Below, in pieces: positions 48,126 through 60,600 of a DNA stretch of 64,000 nt. The stretch is from assembly GCF_000002425.4 (NCBI RefSeq), contig NC_037265.1, positions 16,627,336 through 16,691,335 of the forward strand. Reading direction: 5' to 3'. This stretch comes from Physcomitrium patens. Lineage: Eukaryota > Streptophyta > Bryopsida > Funariales > Funariaceae. The position numbers were made by a program, and so were the translations under genes. Within the stretch, counting starts at the first letter, position 1. Each line of letters opens with the position of its first letter. Under the pieces are notes generated by a model, which was not told the DNA's origin, did no database searches, and saw only the letters and a list, made by a program, of their open reading frames with translations.

Positions 48126-51100
48126 TGAAAAATGAAAACAATATGAAATATTAGAAATTGATTGTATGGAAGATGGAATTATATGTTGAATGAGAACGTG
48201 AGAAGAACCAGTTTTAGGGTTATAAATATGTGAGTTATAATTCAAGGCAGTATTAATTTTATAAAGAAGAATGAAATATTATGAGTAATAATCATGGAAG
48301 AGAGGATTATCAAAGAATATATCGACAAATAAAAGAAAGACAAGAGCGATTACACATAAGAAATCTCCTACAAAAATGACAAAAAAGAATTGCATGTCCA
48401 AGAAAAACCAAAGGAAGAAAAATTTAGATTCAAATAGTAAAGAGACCAGTAATAACACCAATGGTCAGGGGAGTGCCAGAAGTACCAATTGCAGTACAAA
48501 TGGGAGCAGTAGGAGACCAAACTACAATTATGGCACCATTACCTACATTTAGTGGTTGACCGAGCTCTGATCTCGATCACCATATATCTCAATTCTCGAC
48601 ATCTTGCGTGGCTAATAATGGTAGAACTGAAAACATTTGATTGAGATGGTTGCCAACAACTTTAAAAGATACAGCTTTTGAATGGTATATTCGGCAACCA
48701 GTGGGTAGATTTTCTAATTGCAAGGCCTTGAGGAATACCTTCCTAATCTATTTTAGACCAATTGAATTTGAAGATTGGCTTTGAGAAAGTTTTATGAATA
48801 GCAGGATGTTTATGGGGAAACCCGTAGAGTCTTATTATGGCTAAATCATGGATATACTTCATAAATGGTCAAATAATCAAATGCTAGATGTGTTTATATT
48901 ATCGATATTAATTAATAATTTGTATCCACCAAAATTAAAAATGTTTGTAAAAGAGGCTCAACTAGCTATGGTAGAGGCATCATTGGCACGAGCAAAAGTA
49001 TAGAAAGAATGTCATTATGACTAATTGTTAACAGTGGGCGCCACGATGATTCTAAGTTCTGAAAGTCAACAAATACAACCGGAAAATGTGTCAATGGGTA
49101 ATTATCTACAAATGGCTGTCTTCAATGTGAAGAATGTTATGTTGTAACAACCAATTAATGCTACACCACTCCAAGCAATAGCGCCAATAATGATGACACC
49201 TTATTTTACATCGCCAACCTATCAACAATCAGAGTTGTTTACAAATGCGACTATTAAAGATCCAAATGAAGCCTTGTTATTAAATCTAACAAAGAAGATG
49301 GAAGAATTGGCCGTGAATTTGGCTAAAGACAAGGAAAAATAACATAAGCCTTCTAATACGAGACCTAATGTATGATGTAATAATTGTAATGAACAAGGTC
49401 ATTTTGATACGGAATGTCCATCACCTAGACAAACGTGTGTTGAATGTACATTTTATGGAAGAAAGCATCCTATCCAAAACTATTGGCATTTACAAAGGCA
49501 ACAACAATTCAGTAATCAGACCATGATCCCATCGACTCAGTGAGAAGTCAATCAAGTTCAAATAAAAAATACGTATGGATGGAATAGAAATCGATCTAAT
49601 CAACAAAATCGAACATTCAATAATTTTTAAAGTTCCAATTTTAATCAAGGGTCTGCATCAAACCTTCAAAACTACGGAAAAGAGCAACAAAGGTATCAGC
49701 AATATGCTCCACTGGTGTCATCGAATCAAGTATCCTCTGTACAAACGAAACAATTAAGATCATTTTTTAATCCTACATGGAATAAGCCTAGTAAGTATAT
49801 ACCAGTGGAGACACCTAATATGCCAGATGGGGGTGCAAGAAGACCACTTCGTTGTTTCCATTGCAGACAGATTGGCCATTATGCTAGTGAATGTCTCAAT
49901 CCAAGAACCAGTGACAATTATGCGCCAATATGTGCAAATTACAAGCAGTCAGGACATACTTATCAGCAATGTAATCCTTCATTCAATTTTAATAATCGAG
50001 ATCAGCACATCCAAAGTCAAGGAAAAATGGAGGAGATAAATCAAGGTCCTCAAGATTCACCAGTTCATGGTGTAGAAGTAGTCCAAGCTATCCATACAAG
50101 AAGTCAGCAAATAGAGAAAGGACCAATTTAACATTTGGGTGATCCTAAAGCAAAGGGCCAATTGGACCCAATTACGGGGCCATCCAATCTAAGTCCTGAC
50201 ATAGGCCCTTTATTCAATATAAGACCTGAATTGGTTGTGCATCCTAATGAAGTACCGATTATAGAGGCTTTGGTTCCATTTCAAGCTGTTCTATTCTCTA
50301 CATAATTTCGAAAAACATCCTTTCCATTGAAAGATCCTCTAAGAGGCATGAATTCCAAGGAATCAATATTAGCCCAATTAGGAGAACAATCTTACCCGTT
50401 GAAAGAAACAATTTTATAAGCTCCGTCAAATTTAGTTCCAGTAGCTTTATCAATTTCTAATATAGAAAAAATCAATTTACTTGCATTGGTATCTAGGACT
50501 GAGAAGAAGTAATGGACATTGGAAATTACCACTATTATAGAACCATATGATATTCTAAAAGATTTGGACACTATACAACCCACAATCTCTATGAAGCAAC
50601 TATTGGCGGTAGCACCTAAGTGCCAAACTATCTTGAATTCTTCATTAATTCGTCGCAGATCTTAAAATAAAGAAATCCAAAAAGTAAGTTTGAATCTCGA
50701 TCCGGGTGCACCTACGATTGATGTCTCAATTGATGGAGTGTTATTATCATGAGTGCAGGTAGACGAAGGATCTAGTATAAATCTTATGAATGTTGCTATA
50801 ATAGAGGAGCTAGGTTTGGATCACTTATTGCCTAGTACAGTGGTTTTGAGAATGTCTGACTCTAGTCGAGTTAAACCTATGGATATTTTACGAAGTGTTG
50901 ATACAATAATTGTAGGGATTACCTACAAAATTGATTATATTATTTTTTGATTGCAAAGCTCTATATTATCATACCCAATTTTATTGGGGCGACCGTGGTT
51001 GTATCAAGCTAAAGCTCAAAATGACTGGCGCCGTAGTACATTAATAATTCAAAAAGGTAATGATAAAATTGTGCTTCAAATATACTCTGTCCAATATCAC

Positions 51101-53782
51101 AAAGAAACTCAAGTTGCTAGTTTAGAATTCATGTCGGATTGTAAAGATGAGTCTATAGAAGAAGAAATTGGTGCACCTGTCCCAATTTATGCTGATACAA
51201 GGCAAGTTCTCGAGCACACTAGAATGAACTACCAATGTAGGGAATCGAGAGAGTACTTAGTTTGTCCAAATGTTATTGATAATTTTGATCATATGATTAT
51301 ATATTGAATGAATAGACGGGATGTTAATCACGTTAGTGCTATGGAACTGAAGTTAAAAAGTTCTAATGTGTCGGATTTTATGAAAGATTCTGGAATTGAG
51401 CAGAACATCAATCTAGAGACACTTGAAATTCCACGATGTCAACCAATTAATTTAGGTACAGGAGAGACTTTCCAAATCATTCAGATTTACAACGATATAA
51501 AAGACAAGAAAAAAGAAATTTGTGTGGATTACTTTTTAATGCATAAAATTATTTTTGCATGTTTGTACATGGATTTGAAAGGAATTTCAGCTGAAATTTG
51601 TGAGCATTGAATTATATTGGAGGAAAACGCTAGACTAGTATGCCAAAGACAACATCCTCTTAATCCAAAATACTCACTTATGATAAAAGAAGAACTGGAT
51701 AAACTCTTGGAGGTTGGATTTATTTATCCAGTTCTTTTTGGTGAATGGGTTTCAACAATTGTTATAGTACCAAAAAAGAATGGAAAAGTCCATATTTTTC
51801 AAGATTTCCGAAAATGAAATGTGGCTATCAAAAAGGATTATTTTTCTTTACCATTCACGGATAGTATATTGGATGCCGCCGTTGGACATGAATGTTATTC
51901 ATTTCTTGACGGATTCTCCGGTATTAATCAACTTAAGATTGAAAAAGAAGACCAGTTAAAAACTACTTTTCTACGGATTGGGGGACCTTTGTTTATAAGG
52001 TTATGTTGTTTGGGCTTTGTAATGCTTCAGCTATATTTCAAAGGATAATGACGTAAGCATTTCAGGATTATCTACGAATTTTAATGATAATATTTCTAGA
52101 TGACTTTTGTACATTTAATACAAGAGCCAAGTATTTAGAATGTCTAGGTTAATATTTGAATCAATGTACCAAATATGGAATTTCTTTAAATTCAAAAAAA
52201 TACCAATTTGGTGTGCCTTCTAGTAAACTATTGGATCATATAGTTTTGATGGCAAGTATTGCTACAAATCTAGATAAAATAAAGATTATAATAGAATTAA
52301 AGCAACCAGACACTGTTACGGGTATTCGAGCATTTGTCGACCATGTTAGTTATTATCGGTGATTTATCTATCTATTTGTAGTTATATGCCTTTCCTTAAC
52401 AAATCTCTTGAAGAAACCACCAACCGATCGGACCAGTCCATTTTGAATAAAGGAATGTACAATTACATTCGAAACATTGAAATAGAAATTGGTTTCAGCA
52501 CCAATATTGGTGGCACCTTGTTGGACAAAACCATTCCAAGTTTATATGGATGCATCTAATGTCGCAATTGGTTCTGTGCTAAGCTAGAAAGATGACCGAG
52601 GTTTTGATCATCCTATTTATTATACAAGTCATTAATTGGTAATAGCTGAAAGAAATTATAAAACAACCGAAAGTGAAGCATTGAGAATGATTTATTCCAT
52701 ACAAAAGTTTCGACATTATCTTCTTGGTTATAAATTTGTTTTCCATGTCGACGATGATACTTTAAAATATATGATTAATAAGCCTCAATTGAGTGGTCAT
52801 ATTACACAATGGGTTCTACTCTTGCAAGAATTTGACTTTACTATTTAGGTAAGACCAAAGAAATTACATTCCAATGTGGACCATTTATCTCGGTTATCCA
52901 ATATATTGGGTAATGAATCCATTAATGATGTACTACCCGATGCGGAACTGTTTACAATAGATATAATTACTTCGAAGTATAGTGAAATAATTCAATACTT
53001 GACATTTCAAACCTTCCCACCTAATTTTATTGAAAAGCTTAAATGACGTTTAATATTAAAATGTGCACCTTATACAATGATTGGTGAAGCTTTATATAAA
53101 CAAGGCAAGGATAGAGTTTGGAGATGCTGTATTTATCAGACTGAAGTTCGTATTATATTGGAAGGTTGTCACTTGGACAGTTGTAGTCGACATTTTGTGG
53201 GGGACAGCACAGCTCGTAAACCTTTACAGGCTGGTTATTGGTGGCTAATAATATTTGTACATGCCCACCAATTCATCCGTCATTGTAACCCATGTCAGAG
53301 AACGGATCAACCTATTAGAACTTTAGCAATGCCATTGGTACCAATTTTGGCTCAAGCACCTTTTGAAAAATGGAGAATTGATTTTGTCAAACCAATTGCA
53401 TCAACCTCGAGAAATAGACAAAAATAGTATATATTGATAGCCATGGATTACGTAACAAAATAGACTGAAGTCATAGATACGATAACCGATAGTACAAATA
53501 TAGTAGCAACCTTTTTGTATAAAAATATTATTACATAGTTTGATTGTCCACAAGAATTGGTTAGTGATCGAGGAACTTATTTTATAAATAGTACATTCGA
53601 AGCATTTCAAATTTACATTCTCCAAAAGTTTGAGCCAAAAATTTCAAATTCAATGGCATGGACCATATTGAGTTATTGAAGGATTTCCAAATGGTTCAGT
53701 ACAATTTGAAGATTTTATGGATATTAAATTTATGACACGGATCAATGGTAATTGGCTTAAACTTTACCATACATAAATCTGG

Positions 53783-54864
53783 TGTCGGAGTAGAGAGAGT
53801 TTGCCTCAAGAAAACACTAGGCTTCTAGCTGTCACTAATTATTCAATCAAACTTGAAAATAAAGGAAGCCCTAAGTTTATATATAATTTTTTTCTTTTGA
53901 TTAATTACACCTAATATACAATCCTCAAGTAATCCACAACTTCCAAAATATGATAAAATCTTCTAAAACCTTGTTTATTCTTATGTGGAGATTTTTCCAA
54001 ACTTCAACACCTCATATCTCCTAATCTGACCGTCCAAAAAAATTCAAATTTTACATGACGTACTGATGTATTCTTATTAACTTCTACAACAAATTTCAAC
54101 TACAAATTCATTGCAGAACTTGAGATATCGTAAAAACCCTGACAGTCGCTACAAACCCTTATCTTTATACATCTACATGCAATTTTCTTCATATCTCACA
54201 AAATATAAGCTCAAATGCCACGAAGTTTATTTGTATAGCTTTTTAACACAAAAATTTACATTCTCCAAAAGTTTGAGCCAAAAATTTATCCGAATACTCA
54301 AGTTATGGCTCCAACCATTACTACAAACAAAACCGCTTACTTACTACCTTTGATTTGGAAGCGCCGCCTTCAACTCCTTACAACTCCTTCATATGAACTC
54401 CAAAAGCAATAATTCCTTCATGAAAGATGTAGGCCTTGAAATCGCCGTTCTAATCACACTTTTCAACCTTCAAAAGCTGATGTAAAACTCCTCGTACTCT
54501 CAAAAGAGTAACAGTATACCTTAAATAAACACCTTAACTTCAAATGGCTATAACTTTTTCACACTAACTCCAAATCTTCTAATTTTTGTATAAAAATTAT
54601 ACCCCAAATCCTAAACTTTACAACTTTAGCTTGTAATCTCCAAATGCCCTCGAAAGAGGAACCCTAATCCCTAATAAGGCCTCGGACAGCCTCCTTGAAG
54701 CCCATTGGACATAGTATTCGACCAATAGGGATGAAGTTCTCCATTTCTTGCCTTCATCCAACCATGCTTTGCTTTTATCCCTCCCAATTAGCCTCCTATT
54801 AGTTTAGATTTTCATCCTTAGGCTTCTACCTTCTCCCAAGGCTTCATACTAAATATTTAGGTCT

Positions 54865-54897
<33 letters not shown>

Positions 54898-55055
54898 TAA
54901 TGTCAAAATCAAAAGAAGTAAAGAAACAAAGTAAAGTTTCTTATACCAACTCCTTTTAATTTAATCTACTAGCCATTCTAATACACATTTAGATTTATTA
55001 ACATATAATATGTTTTAGCTAATTTTTACATACTGTAAGTATTTACAGTACGACA
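53783..55055 (-). repeat. LTR-like repeat of family E inside element D
   Basis: On the minus strand it starts TGTCGTACTG at 55055 and ends CTCCGACA at 53783, 1273 bp. It aligns with the + copy at 7436-8661 throughout. It is less decayed and keeps more C and G, so it is the younger copy. The ends form an extended inverted match (TGGTGTCG and CGACACCA). No clear target duplication. A (TA)n run lies at 54866-54891. Confidence 0.65.
54866..54891. repeat. (TA)n microsatellite
   Basis: Run of alternating T and A inside the E repeat. Confidence 0.95.
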
Positions 55056-55358
55056 CCAAGACGGGTTCTCTGTTACAAAAGAGAAAGTCGACCCAATTGA
55101 TTGGACCATAGTAAGAAATAGGAGGGAGGCTCTTGACAAGCATCGTGTTTTCTTTTGTGGTTAAGGAGAAGATAGCAAACATGGTATCTAAGACATTTGG
55201 ATGAAAAACCATTGAACACCGAAGCAAATGATGAAGATGTAAAGAGGAGAGGGTCACCAATTCAAAGGATGGTAAGCCAACACCATTGACTGAAGAAGCC
55301 AATGCTGCTACGTCTTTATAAGTTGAGGCTAAATAATGTTTACGAGGACATTGTACAA
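55056..55358 (+). other. 3' untranslated region of element D
   Basis: Less AT-rich sequence between the E repeat and the polypurine tract of D, belonging to element D by position. No conserved domain seen; a 95-codon frame on the minus strand (55015-55302) is probably chance. Confidence 0.5.
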
Positions 55359-55370
55359 TTAAGAGTGGAG
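55359..55370 (+). promoter_or_regulatory. Polypurine tract of element D
   Basis: TTAAGAGTGGAG, purine-rich, ending three bases before the right LTR. Confidence 0.55.
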
Positions 55371-55373
55371 CTA

Positions 55374-55902
55374 TATAGAATAAGTAAATAAACTTTGTAG
55401 TAAGTTATTGGTTGGTTATTGATAACCTTGAGAATTAGACTGATGATTAGGCAGTTTAGTTAGTAATACTAGGTTGTTAGTGGAATAACTGGTTAAGAAT
55501 TCAAAGGGTCATAACCTTTAGAACCTATTGGCCAACAGATCATCTTATTGATAGGACAAATAGGTTGAGGAAAGTAAGCCGAGGGCCAGACTGTGAGAGT
55601 CATAAGCCAGGGTAAGCTTGGTGCTACCTCTTTGTTTTCTTTATTATTTGCTTATGAAGAATTGTGATTGAGAGAAATATTATTGAATTGATAATCGTAG
55701 AATGGATTATGGATTGAATTAAGATGGAAGTAGTAAGCCTTGATGTTTTGTAGTTTGATAATTGATTTCAGATAGCCATAGTACAGTCAATTGTGATACT
55801 AACAGATCCAATTCATGTAACCAGTCTTTTCCCATGTTCAAACCCACCTCTATTAGTTCAATTTCTTTGGTCTACTTAAGCTTGAATGCAACGAGAACAA
55901 CA
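55374..55902 (+). repeat. 3' LTR of element D
   Basis: 529 bp, same ends as the left LTR (TATAGAATA...GAACAACA), about 50 differences by eye, and followed by the AGAAC duplication. Confidence 0.9.
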
Positions 55903-55907
55903 AGAAC
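55903..55907 (+). repeat. Right target-site duplication AGAAC
   Basis: Matches 47576-47580. The chromovirus sequence interrupted at 47580 resumes here. Confidence 0.85.
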
Positions 55908-56310
55908 CAAAAACTAGCAGATTTGACTCAAGAACTTTTGTTTGTTGACTTGTCAGATAAGATATTACAAGTATCACAACCTTCAAGATGATGTAATTGA
56001 GATGAAGATCCTTATGAACAACATATTCTTCCTTGAATAGATGGTAAGATATAATGCGTTAGGTATCACGACAGTGGAAGAAACTTCCAATGTTTAGTAA
56101 TTTTATTAGAGGTAGGAACAACTCTTGACGGTATTCCATTTGAAGAAAATTATGAAGGCCTCAACAACGATCAAATAATTGGGTAGTCTTTTTGTTCTAA
56201 TATAGAATACTATCAATGGTTGAAAGGCCCTATTAACCATCTTCAAAGAGAACAAATATCAAAGTATGTAGCAAATATAATTTGTCACATCTTGAATTTC
56301 TTCAACATAT
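55908..56310 (+). pseudogene. Relic of third ORF, chromovirus A copy
   Basis: Counterpart of 17846-18268, with stretches for QPSR, VGTTLD, YEGLNNDQI and GPINHL recognisable. Broken. It belongs to the chromovirus copy starting at 40764. Confidence 0.78.
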
Positions 56311-56353
56311 GATGACCATTCTTTATGGAACCTGTCTCTTGAAGGGAGAGTAA

Positions 56354-56900
56354 TATCACGGATATATACATGTAAATCAATAAATATCTATATGATTAAA
56401 TAAAAATAGATGAAAATAAGTTAATTCTATAATATCTTCTATAATAGCTTCTTTGAAGCTTTATAGATACTGCTTTGACTTTATAGGTGTCTATAATTGA
56501 CTTTTTAGATTAAAAACGTAATCAACAAGTTTGCCATATGCCATACATATTGGTAGCTTGAAGAACATGCTAGCTATATTGCTTATATGTAAAAAACTTG
56601 TTTTGTAAGGTAAGGCATGTATCCTACAAAGTCAACACATATTAGAGGCCCTAAAAAACATTACCATGTAGCTCCAAGTTAGATAGTATATATAGATGTA
56701 AGAATAAAGCCATCTTTACTTTTGTCAACTCTCTTCTTACTTCTAGTCTAGATTTAAGTGTCTCTAGTTTCTATACCTTTTGGCAATAGTGATTCCAATT
56801 TCTTTTTAACATGGTTACTTCTTTATTTTTATTTTATTAATTTTCTTTTGATATGGATTTTATAAATTCATGCATCTTCTTCCAGTTCATGTCCTTGACA
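56354..56900 (+). repeat. 3' LTR of broken chromovirus A copy
   Basis: 547 bp, starting TATCACGGATATATAC after a purine-rich GAAGGGAGAG and ending GTCCTTGACA. TATA box and inverted repeat kept. Confidence 0.85.
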
Positions 56901-57234
56901 AAATTTCAATATACTTATAATTTTATAAAAAAGACTAGATATTCACTCAAATATAGTATAGTATTAAAATTATAATGGCTATAACCAAATTTAAAAAGAC
57001 TAAAGATTCTTTAAACAAACTTAAAAATAAGAAAGGTATATAAAATCCTTAGACAAATTCTTGCTAATATATTCTTTGAGTGTAGCCATGGTATTTTTTA
57101 ATAAGCTATAAATTGGTCCAAATAATAGTTATGCTCCTTCTTAAAGGTTAATTGAACAATCATAAAGAAAAAATATCTTAATAATCTTAATGTTGGCTTA
57201 CAATACTACTTGAAGTCTTTATATCATAAAAAAT

Positions 57235-57275
<41 letters not shown>

Positions 57276-57770
57276 TAGATTAAAGGATTTAATTAGATAT
57301 ATGTAGAAATAAATAGATTTGATAATATCTTATGAAGAAGTTTCACAAATGTAATTTGATTTTATACATATTTGTAAGTAATTAGAAGGTTGAAAACTTA
57401 GCTACTAAGTTGGCCACATGTTGCACATGTTGGCAAATTGTGGTAGAAGTCTGTCATATGGCACACATATAAAACTTATATTATAAATTTAGTACATGTC
57501 TTGCAAGTTGGATACATGTCAAAGGTTCTATAGAACATTGTCACATAGTTTTTATTTACATAGTATATATAGAAGCAAGAGTAAATCCTTCTTCACTCTT
57601 GTCATTTCCTTTTTAGTGTTTAATTTTGTTACAAGAATCTGTTGTCTTTTTATCTTTGACAATAGTCATTTCAATTTCAATATTATATTAATTTTGAGTG
57701 AATATCTATTGTGTTCAAGTGACATATGAATGTATTGAGGTTTTATTTTTTGTAATTCATATCTTTAATA
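57235..57770 (+). repeat. Solo LTR of A' type
   Basis: A + strand A'-type LTR lying alone inside minus-strand pol. Ends TCTTTAATA; keeps TATATATAGA (about 57561) and the inverted repeat ending CTTCACTCTTGTC. The left end is blurred by an (AT)n run at 57241-57276. No internal element sequence adjoins it, so it is a solo LTR. Confidence 0.7.
57241..57276. repeat. (AT)n microsatellite
   Basis: Run of alternating A and T at the left edge of the solo LTR. Confidence 0.95.
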
Positions 57771-58539
57771 GAAATGAATATAATATAAATAGAAAAAAAT
57801 AATCTTTTTTTTGTCACATGCATAAATATTTTTTGTATCTATCAATAAAGATTTAATTGTATTAAACCTATGAATTTGTAAAAAAAGATCTCGATTAAGT
57901 TGCAAAAAAATCAAGGTTATAAGAAATTGAATGAGTTCAAGGATTATACTTCTTTATCCATAATAATTTTAGAATAATTAAATTTAAAAGAGAACTAATA
58001 ACATTAAATATTACTAAGCTATTATGACAATTTTTTGGTACATCTAAAGGAGCAATTTCATAGATAACATCTCCAAAAGACAACAAACAAATATCTATGA
58101 CTTTTACAAATGATAATTATTTTTTAATAATTTTTTTTTTAATAAAAAAATTTAAAGAAATCTAATAATCCATATATTTTATGATTTTTTATTTTAAATA
58201 AATATCTATTCTAAAGTAAGGCAAAAGAACTAAAAAGAAGTATGACCTTTATTAGGTATTACAAAACTTTTTAACTACATGGTCCTTATTATAGCTAAAA
58301 AAAATTATTTTTTAATACATTATTCTTTTTGGCAACCATGCTCTTCATTTTGTGATTGTGTGGTATTTTTTAGATAATATTGAGAAATATACTTATATTT
58401 TCTATAATATAGATAAAATCCTTTTTGACAATGTTGATTCCTTTCTTTTTCATTGAGAAATTTGAAATATAATGTGTCAATTTGCATAGATTTTTACCTT
58501 AATAAATAAGTTTTTGAAAAATTAGAAGTTGTCACCATT

Positions 58540-59905
58540 GTATTATAATATAGCTATTTGATATAAGAAAAAATATATATATATATATTATAGAAGAGCT
58601 AAATTAAAAATATTATAGCAAAAAATCTTAAAAGTATAAATAATAATCAAAGAAGTATTAAAAGTAGTAAGTGCTAATACTATTTCTTTGCAAAATAGGC
58701 TTTTGCTTACTTTGCACAACCATAAATGAAGTAAAATTAAATAAAAATAAAAAATAATTAATATTGGCATCTTAAAAAAAATTAAGAATAATTTATAATA
58801 AATATTATCTTAAAAAACTAAGAATTGATATTTGAAATGGATCAATTATAAACCATCATTGACATCAAATTTTGAAATATAATTTTTTTATTTATAGCAA
58901 TTCTAAGATTTTTTGATTAATTGGATAGTCAAATTTGATTAATTACTTTAAATTAATATATAATTGCTTTAAATTAATATTTAAATGTGTGTTGTAAACT
59001 TTAGTCTCATCAAACAGTTTATTTGAAGGCTATTAAAATTAAAATTTGTTAGAGTCTTAAAAATCAAAGTTTATAAGATAAGTAAGGATTTTTTAGATTT
59101 GTAACAATATGTCTATAAGATTGAAATAGAGTTTTTTTTACTAACAAAAAACTTATTTTCTTACAATTATAAAAATTTGAATTCAATTGAATAGTTGAAT
59201 CAAAAGAAATTGGCACTAAGGGAATTGCATCAAGATTAGAGAAAGAAGTTGACTGACTTTCAAACATATTATGAAGAATATCTTTCATTTAATAAGTTTG
59301 ATCTTTTTCAAAATTTATATGTTTATTTTTAAAAAATAGTTTAAAAAGTATAATTTTTTTAAATTAAAATCAATAATTAATTTATGTTTTAGAATTTGAT
59401 GAAGATTTTATTAGAAATTTGGTAAGATTTGATTAAGATTTGATTAAGATTTGATTAAGACTTGGGATTTAAGGATTATTTAGGATTTGATTAGGATTTG
59501 ATTAATATTTATTAAAAATTTAGGATTTAGGATTTTATTAGAATTTTAGTTAGATTTAGGATTTAAAATTTAATTAGGATTATTTTAGAATTTTATTAAG
59601 ATTATATTAAGATTTTATTAAGATTTGGTTAAAATTTATTTAGAATTTGATGAAGGTTTTATAAGGATTTTTTAGATTTTGATTAGGATTTATTTAAGAT
59701 TTTTATTTTATTATTTTTTTAGTATTTTTTTAGTATTTTTTTATTATTTCTTTAAAACTTCATTTAGATTTGATTATAATTTTATTAAGATTATTAATAT
59801 TTAATTAAATTTTATTCATGACTCAATTAGAGTTTTTAAAACCTTCTTATTGTAATTTCTAATTTATCTTCCATCGCCAAGTGCTTGTTATATTCTCAAG
59901 TAAAA
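58540..59905 (+). mobile_element. G element copy 3
   Basis: Lies inside minus-strand A' gag. Its left part (TTATAGAAGAGCTAA near 58590) resembles the start of G copy 1; its right part holds the 11-bp GATTTGATTAG-type array (about 59400-59650) and the conserved tail (about 59840-59903: GCCAAGTGCTTGTTATATTCTCAAG). About 1.37 kb. No coding sequence. Boundaries approximate. Confidence 0.55.
59400..59650 (+). repeat. Degenerate 11-bp tandem array (G copy 3)
   Basis: Third array of GATTTG-type units (GATTTGATTAA repeated, with TTTAGGATTTAGGATTT stretches). Same strand as the other two. Confidence 0.75.
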
Positions 59906-60600
59906 CTTCTTGAATTGAATTGGAAGCTTGATCTACTTGCTTCTCTAAATTGCACAACTTTTTGTCATAGACTTTGAATTTCATTATTAATTTCTTCCAT
60001 AAGCATAAAAATAATAGCTCTATGGTTGATATTTGTAATATGTGAGATTTCTACTCTAAAAGTATTGATAAATTTATGAAGATCTATAATAGTTGCAAAT
60101 CTATTTTCACTTTTTCTAATTGTAGCATCTGTAATTTTTTCTTCCATATTTATAATAGATAGCTTTAAAAAATCTATAAGTCAAATTAGAAGAGGGTAAT
60201 TTATAATCTCAAATACCAAATAAAAATTTCTAAAAATAAAAGCAATCTACTCTCTTTTAAAAAATAATTATTATTAGAAAATAATTATTATTAGAAAATA
60301 AAAAATATTAGTTTAAAAGTGGATAGTTTGCAACCTTTAAAAGACAATAAAAAAAAGTGGGATAATTCACTTACTTTTAAAACAAAATAAAAACAATAAA
60401 TTAGTAGTCTTATTAAACTTTCAAGGACATGAATCATAGACAAATAAAACCTCATTATATTCTTGTATCAATTAAAAAGAATAGATATTCATTCAAAAAT
60501 AATATAGTATTAATACTAGAATGGCTATTGCCAAGGACAAGAAGATTAAAGACTCTTATCAATACCTTTCTTGTTCCTAGTCTTGTTTCATGTCCTTGAC
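59906..60600 (-). mobile_element. Minus-strand A' gag start and LTR end
   Basis: Gag N-terminus on the minus strand (about 60180-59906; ITDATIRKSENRFATI matches ITNLYELVN-type wording at 23600-23790), leader (about 60420-60180) and an LTR end piece (about 60575-60421). A short + strand LTR end piece, finishing CATGTCCTTGACA at 60600, lies next to it. Broken. Confidence 0.7.

Larger units (their letters stand above)
47581..55902 (+). mobile_element. Broken plant-type Ty3/gypsy element D
   Basis: 8322 bp, with LTRs of 529 bp each and a perfect AGAAC target duplication, inserted between chromodomain and third ORF of the chromovirus copy. Gag (about 48280-50130) has several zinc-knuckle words (CNNCNEQGHFDTEC near 49378, CFHCRQIGHYASEC near 49855). 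Protease region near 50740-51060 with LLGRPWL; RT about 51617-52370 with EWVSTIVIVPKKNGK and GHECYSFLDGFSG; RNase H about 52540-52900; integrase from about 53080, with the zinc site around CNPCQRTDQP. No chromodomain. The RT wording is typical of plant non-chromovirus (Tat/Athila-side) gypsy elements. LTRs are about 90% identical by eye. Broken, many breaks. It hosts an E repeat at 53783-55055. Confidence 0.9.
40764..56900 (+). mobile_element. Broken chromovirus A copy with nested elements F and D
   Basis: Old family A copy with both LTRs (40764-41310 and 56354-56900, 547 bp each) and near-matching flanks (AAATG left, AAATT right). Parts in order: gag (about 41530-42530, with a knuckle-like LYYGEPKHTTQHC), protease (about 42560-43080), RT (about 43200-43910), RNase H (about 44090-44480), integrase (about 44700-45270 and 46716-47040), chromodomain (about 47280-47430), third-ORF relic (55908-56310). 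It hosts insert F (45272-46715) and element D (47581-55902). Heavily decayed with many breaks. Confidence 0.88.
56901..58530 (-). mobile_element. Minus-strand A' relic (LTR end, RT, protease, gag)
   Basis: A short minus-strand LTR-end piece (about 56920-56995) is followed by RT start (about 57230-57040), then after a + strand LTR (about 57235-57770) protease (about 58250-57830) and gag C-terminus with knuckle region (about 58530-58300), all on the minus strand. Broken and very AT-rich. The gag probably continues at 59906-60180 beyond a G element. Confidence 0.65.

Noticed and set aside
55015-55302. 95-codon minus-strand frame.
   Set aside because: Covers the edge of the E repeat and the 3' untranslated region of D; no conserved domain seen.
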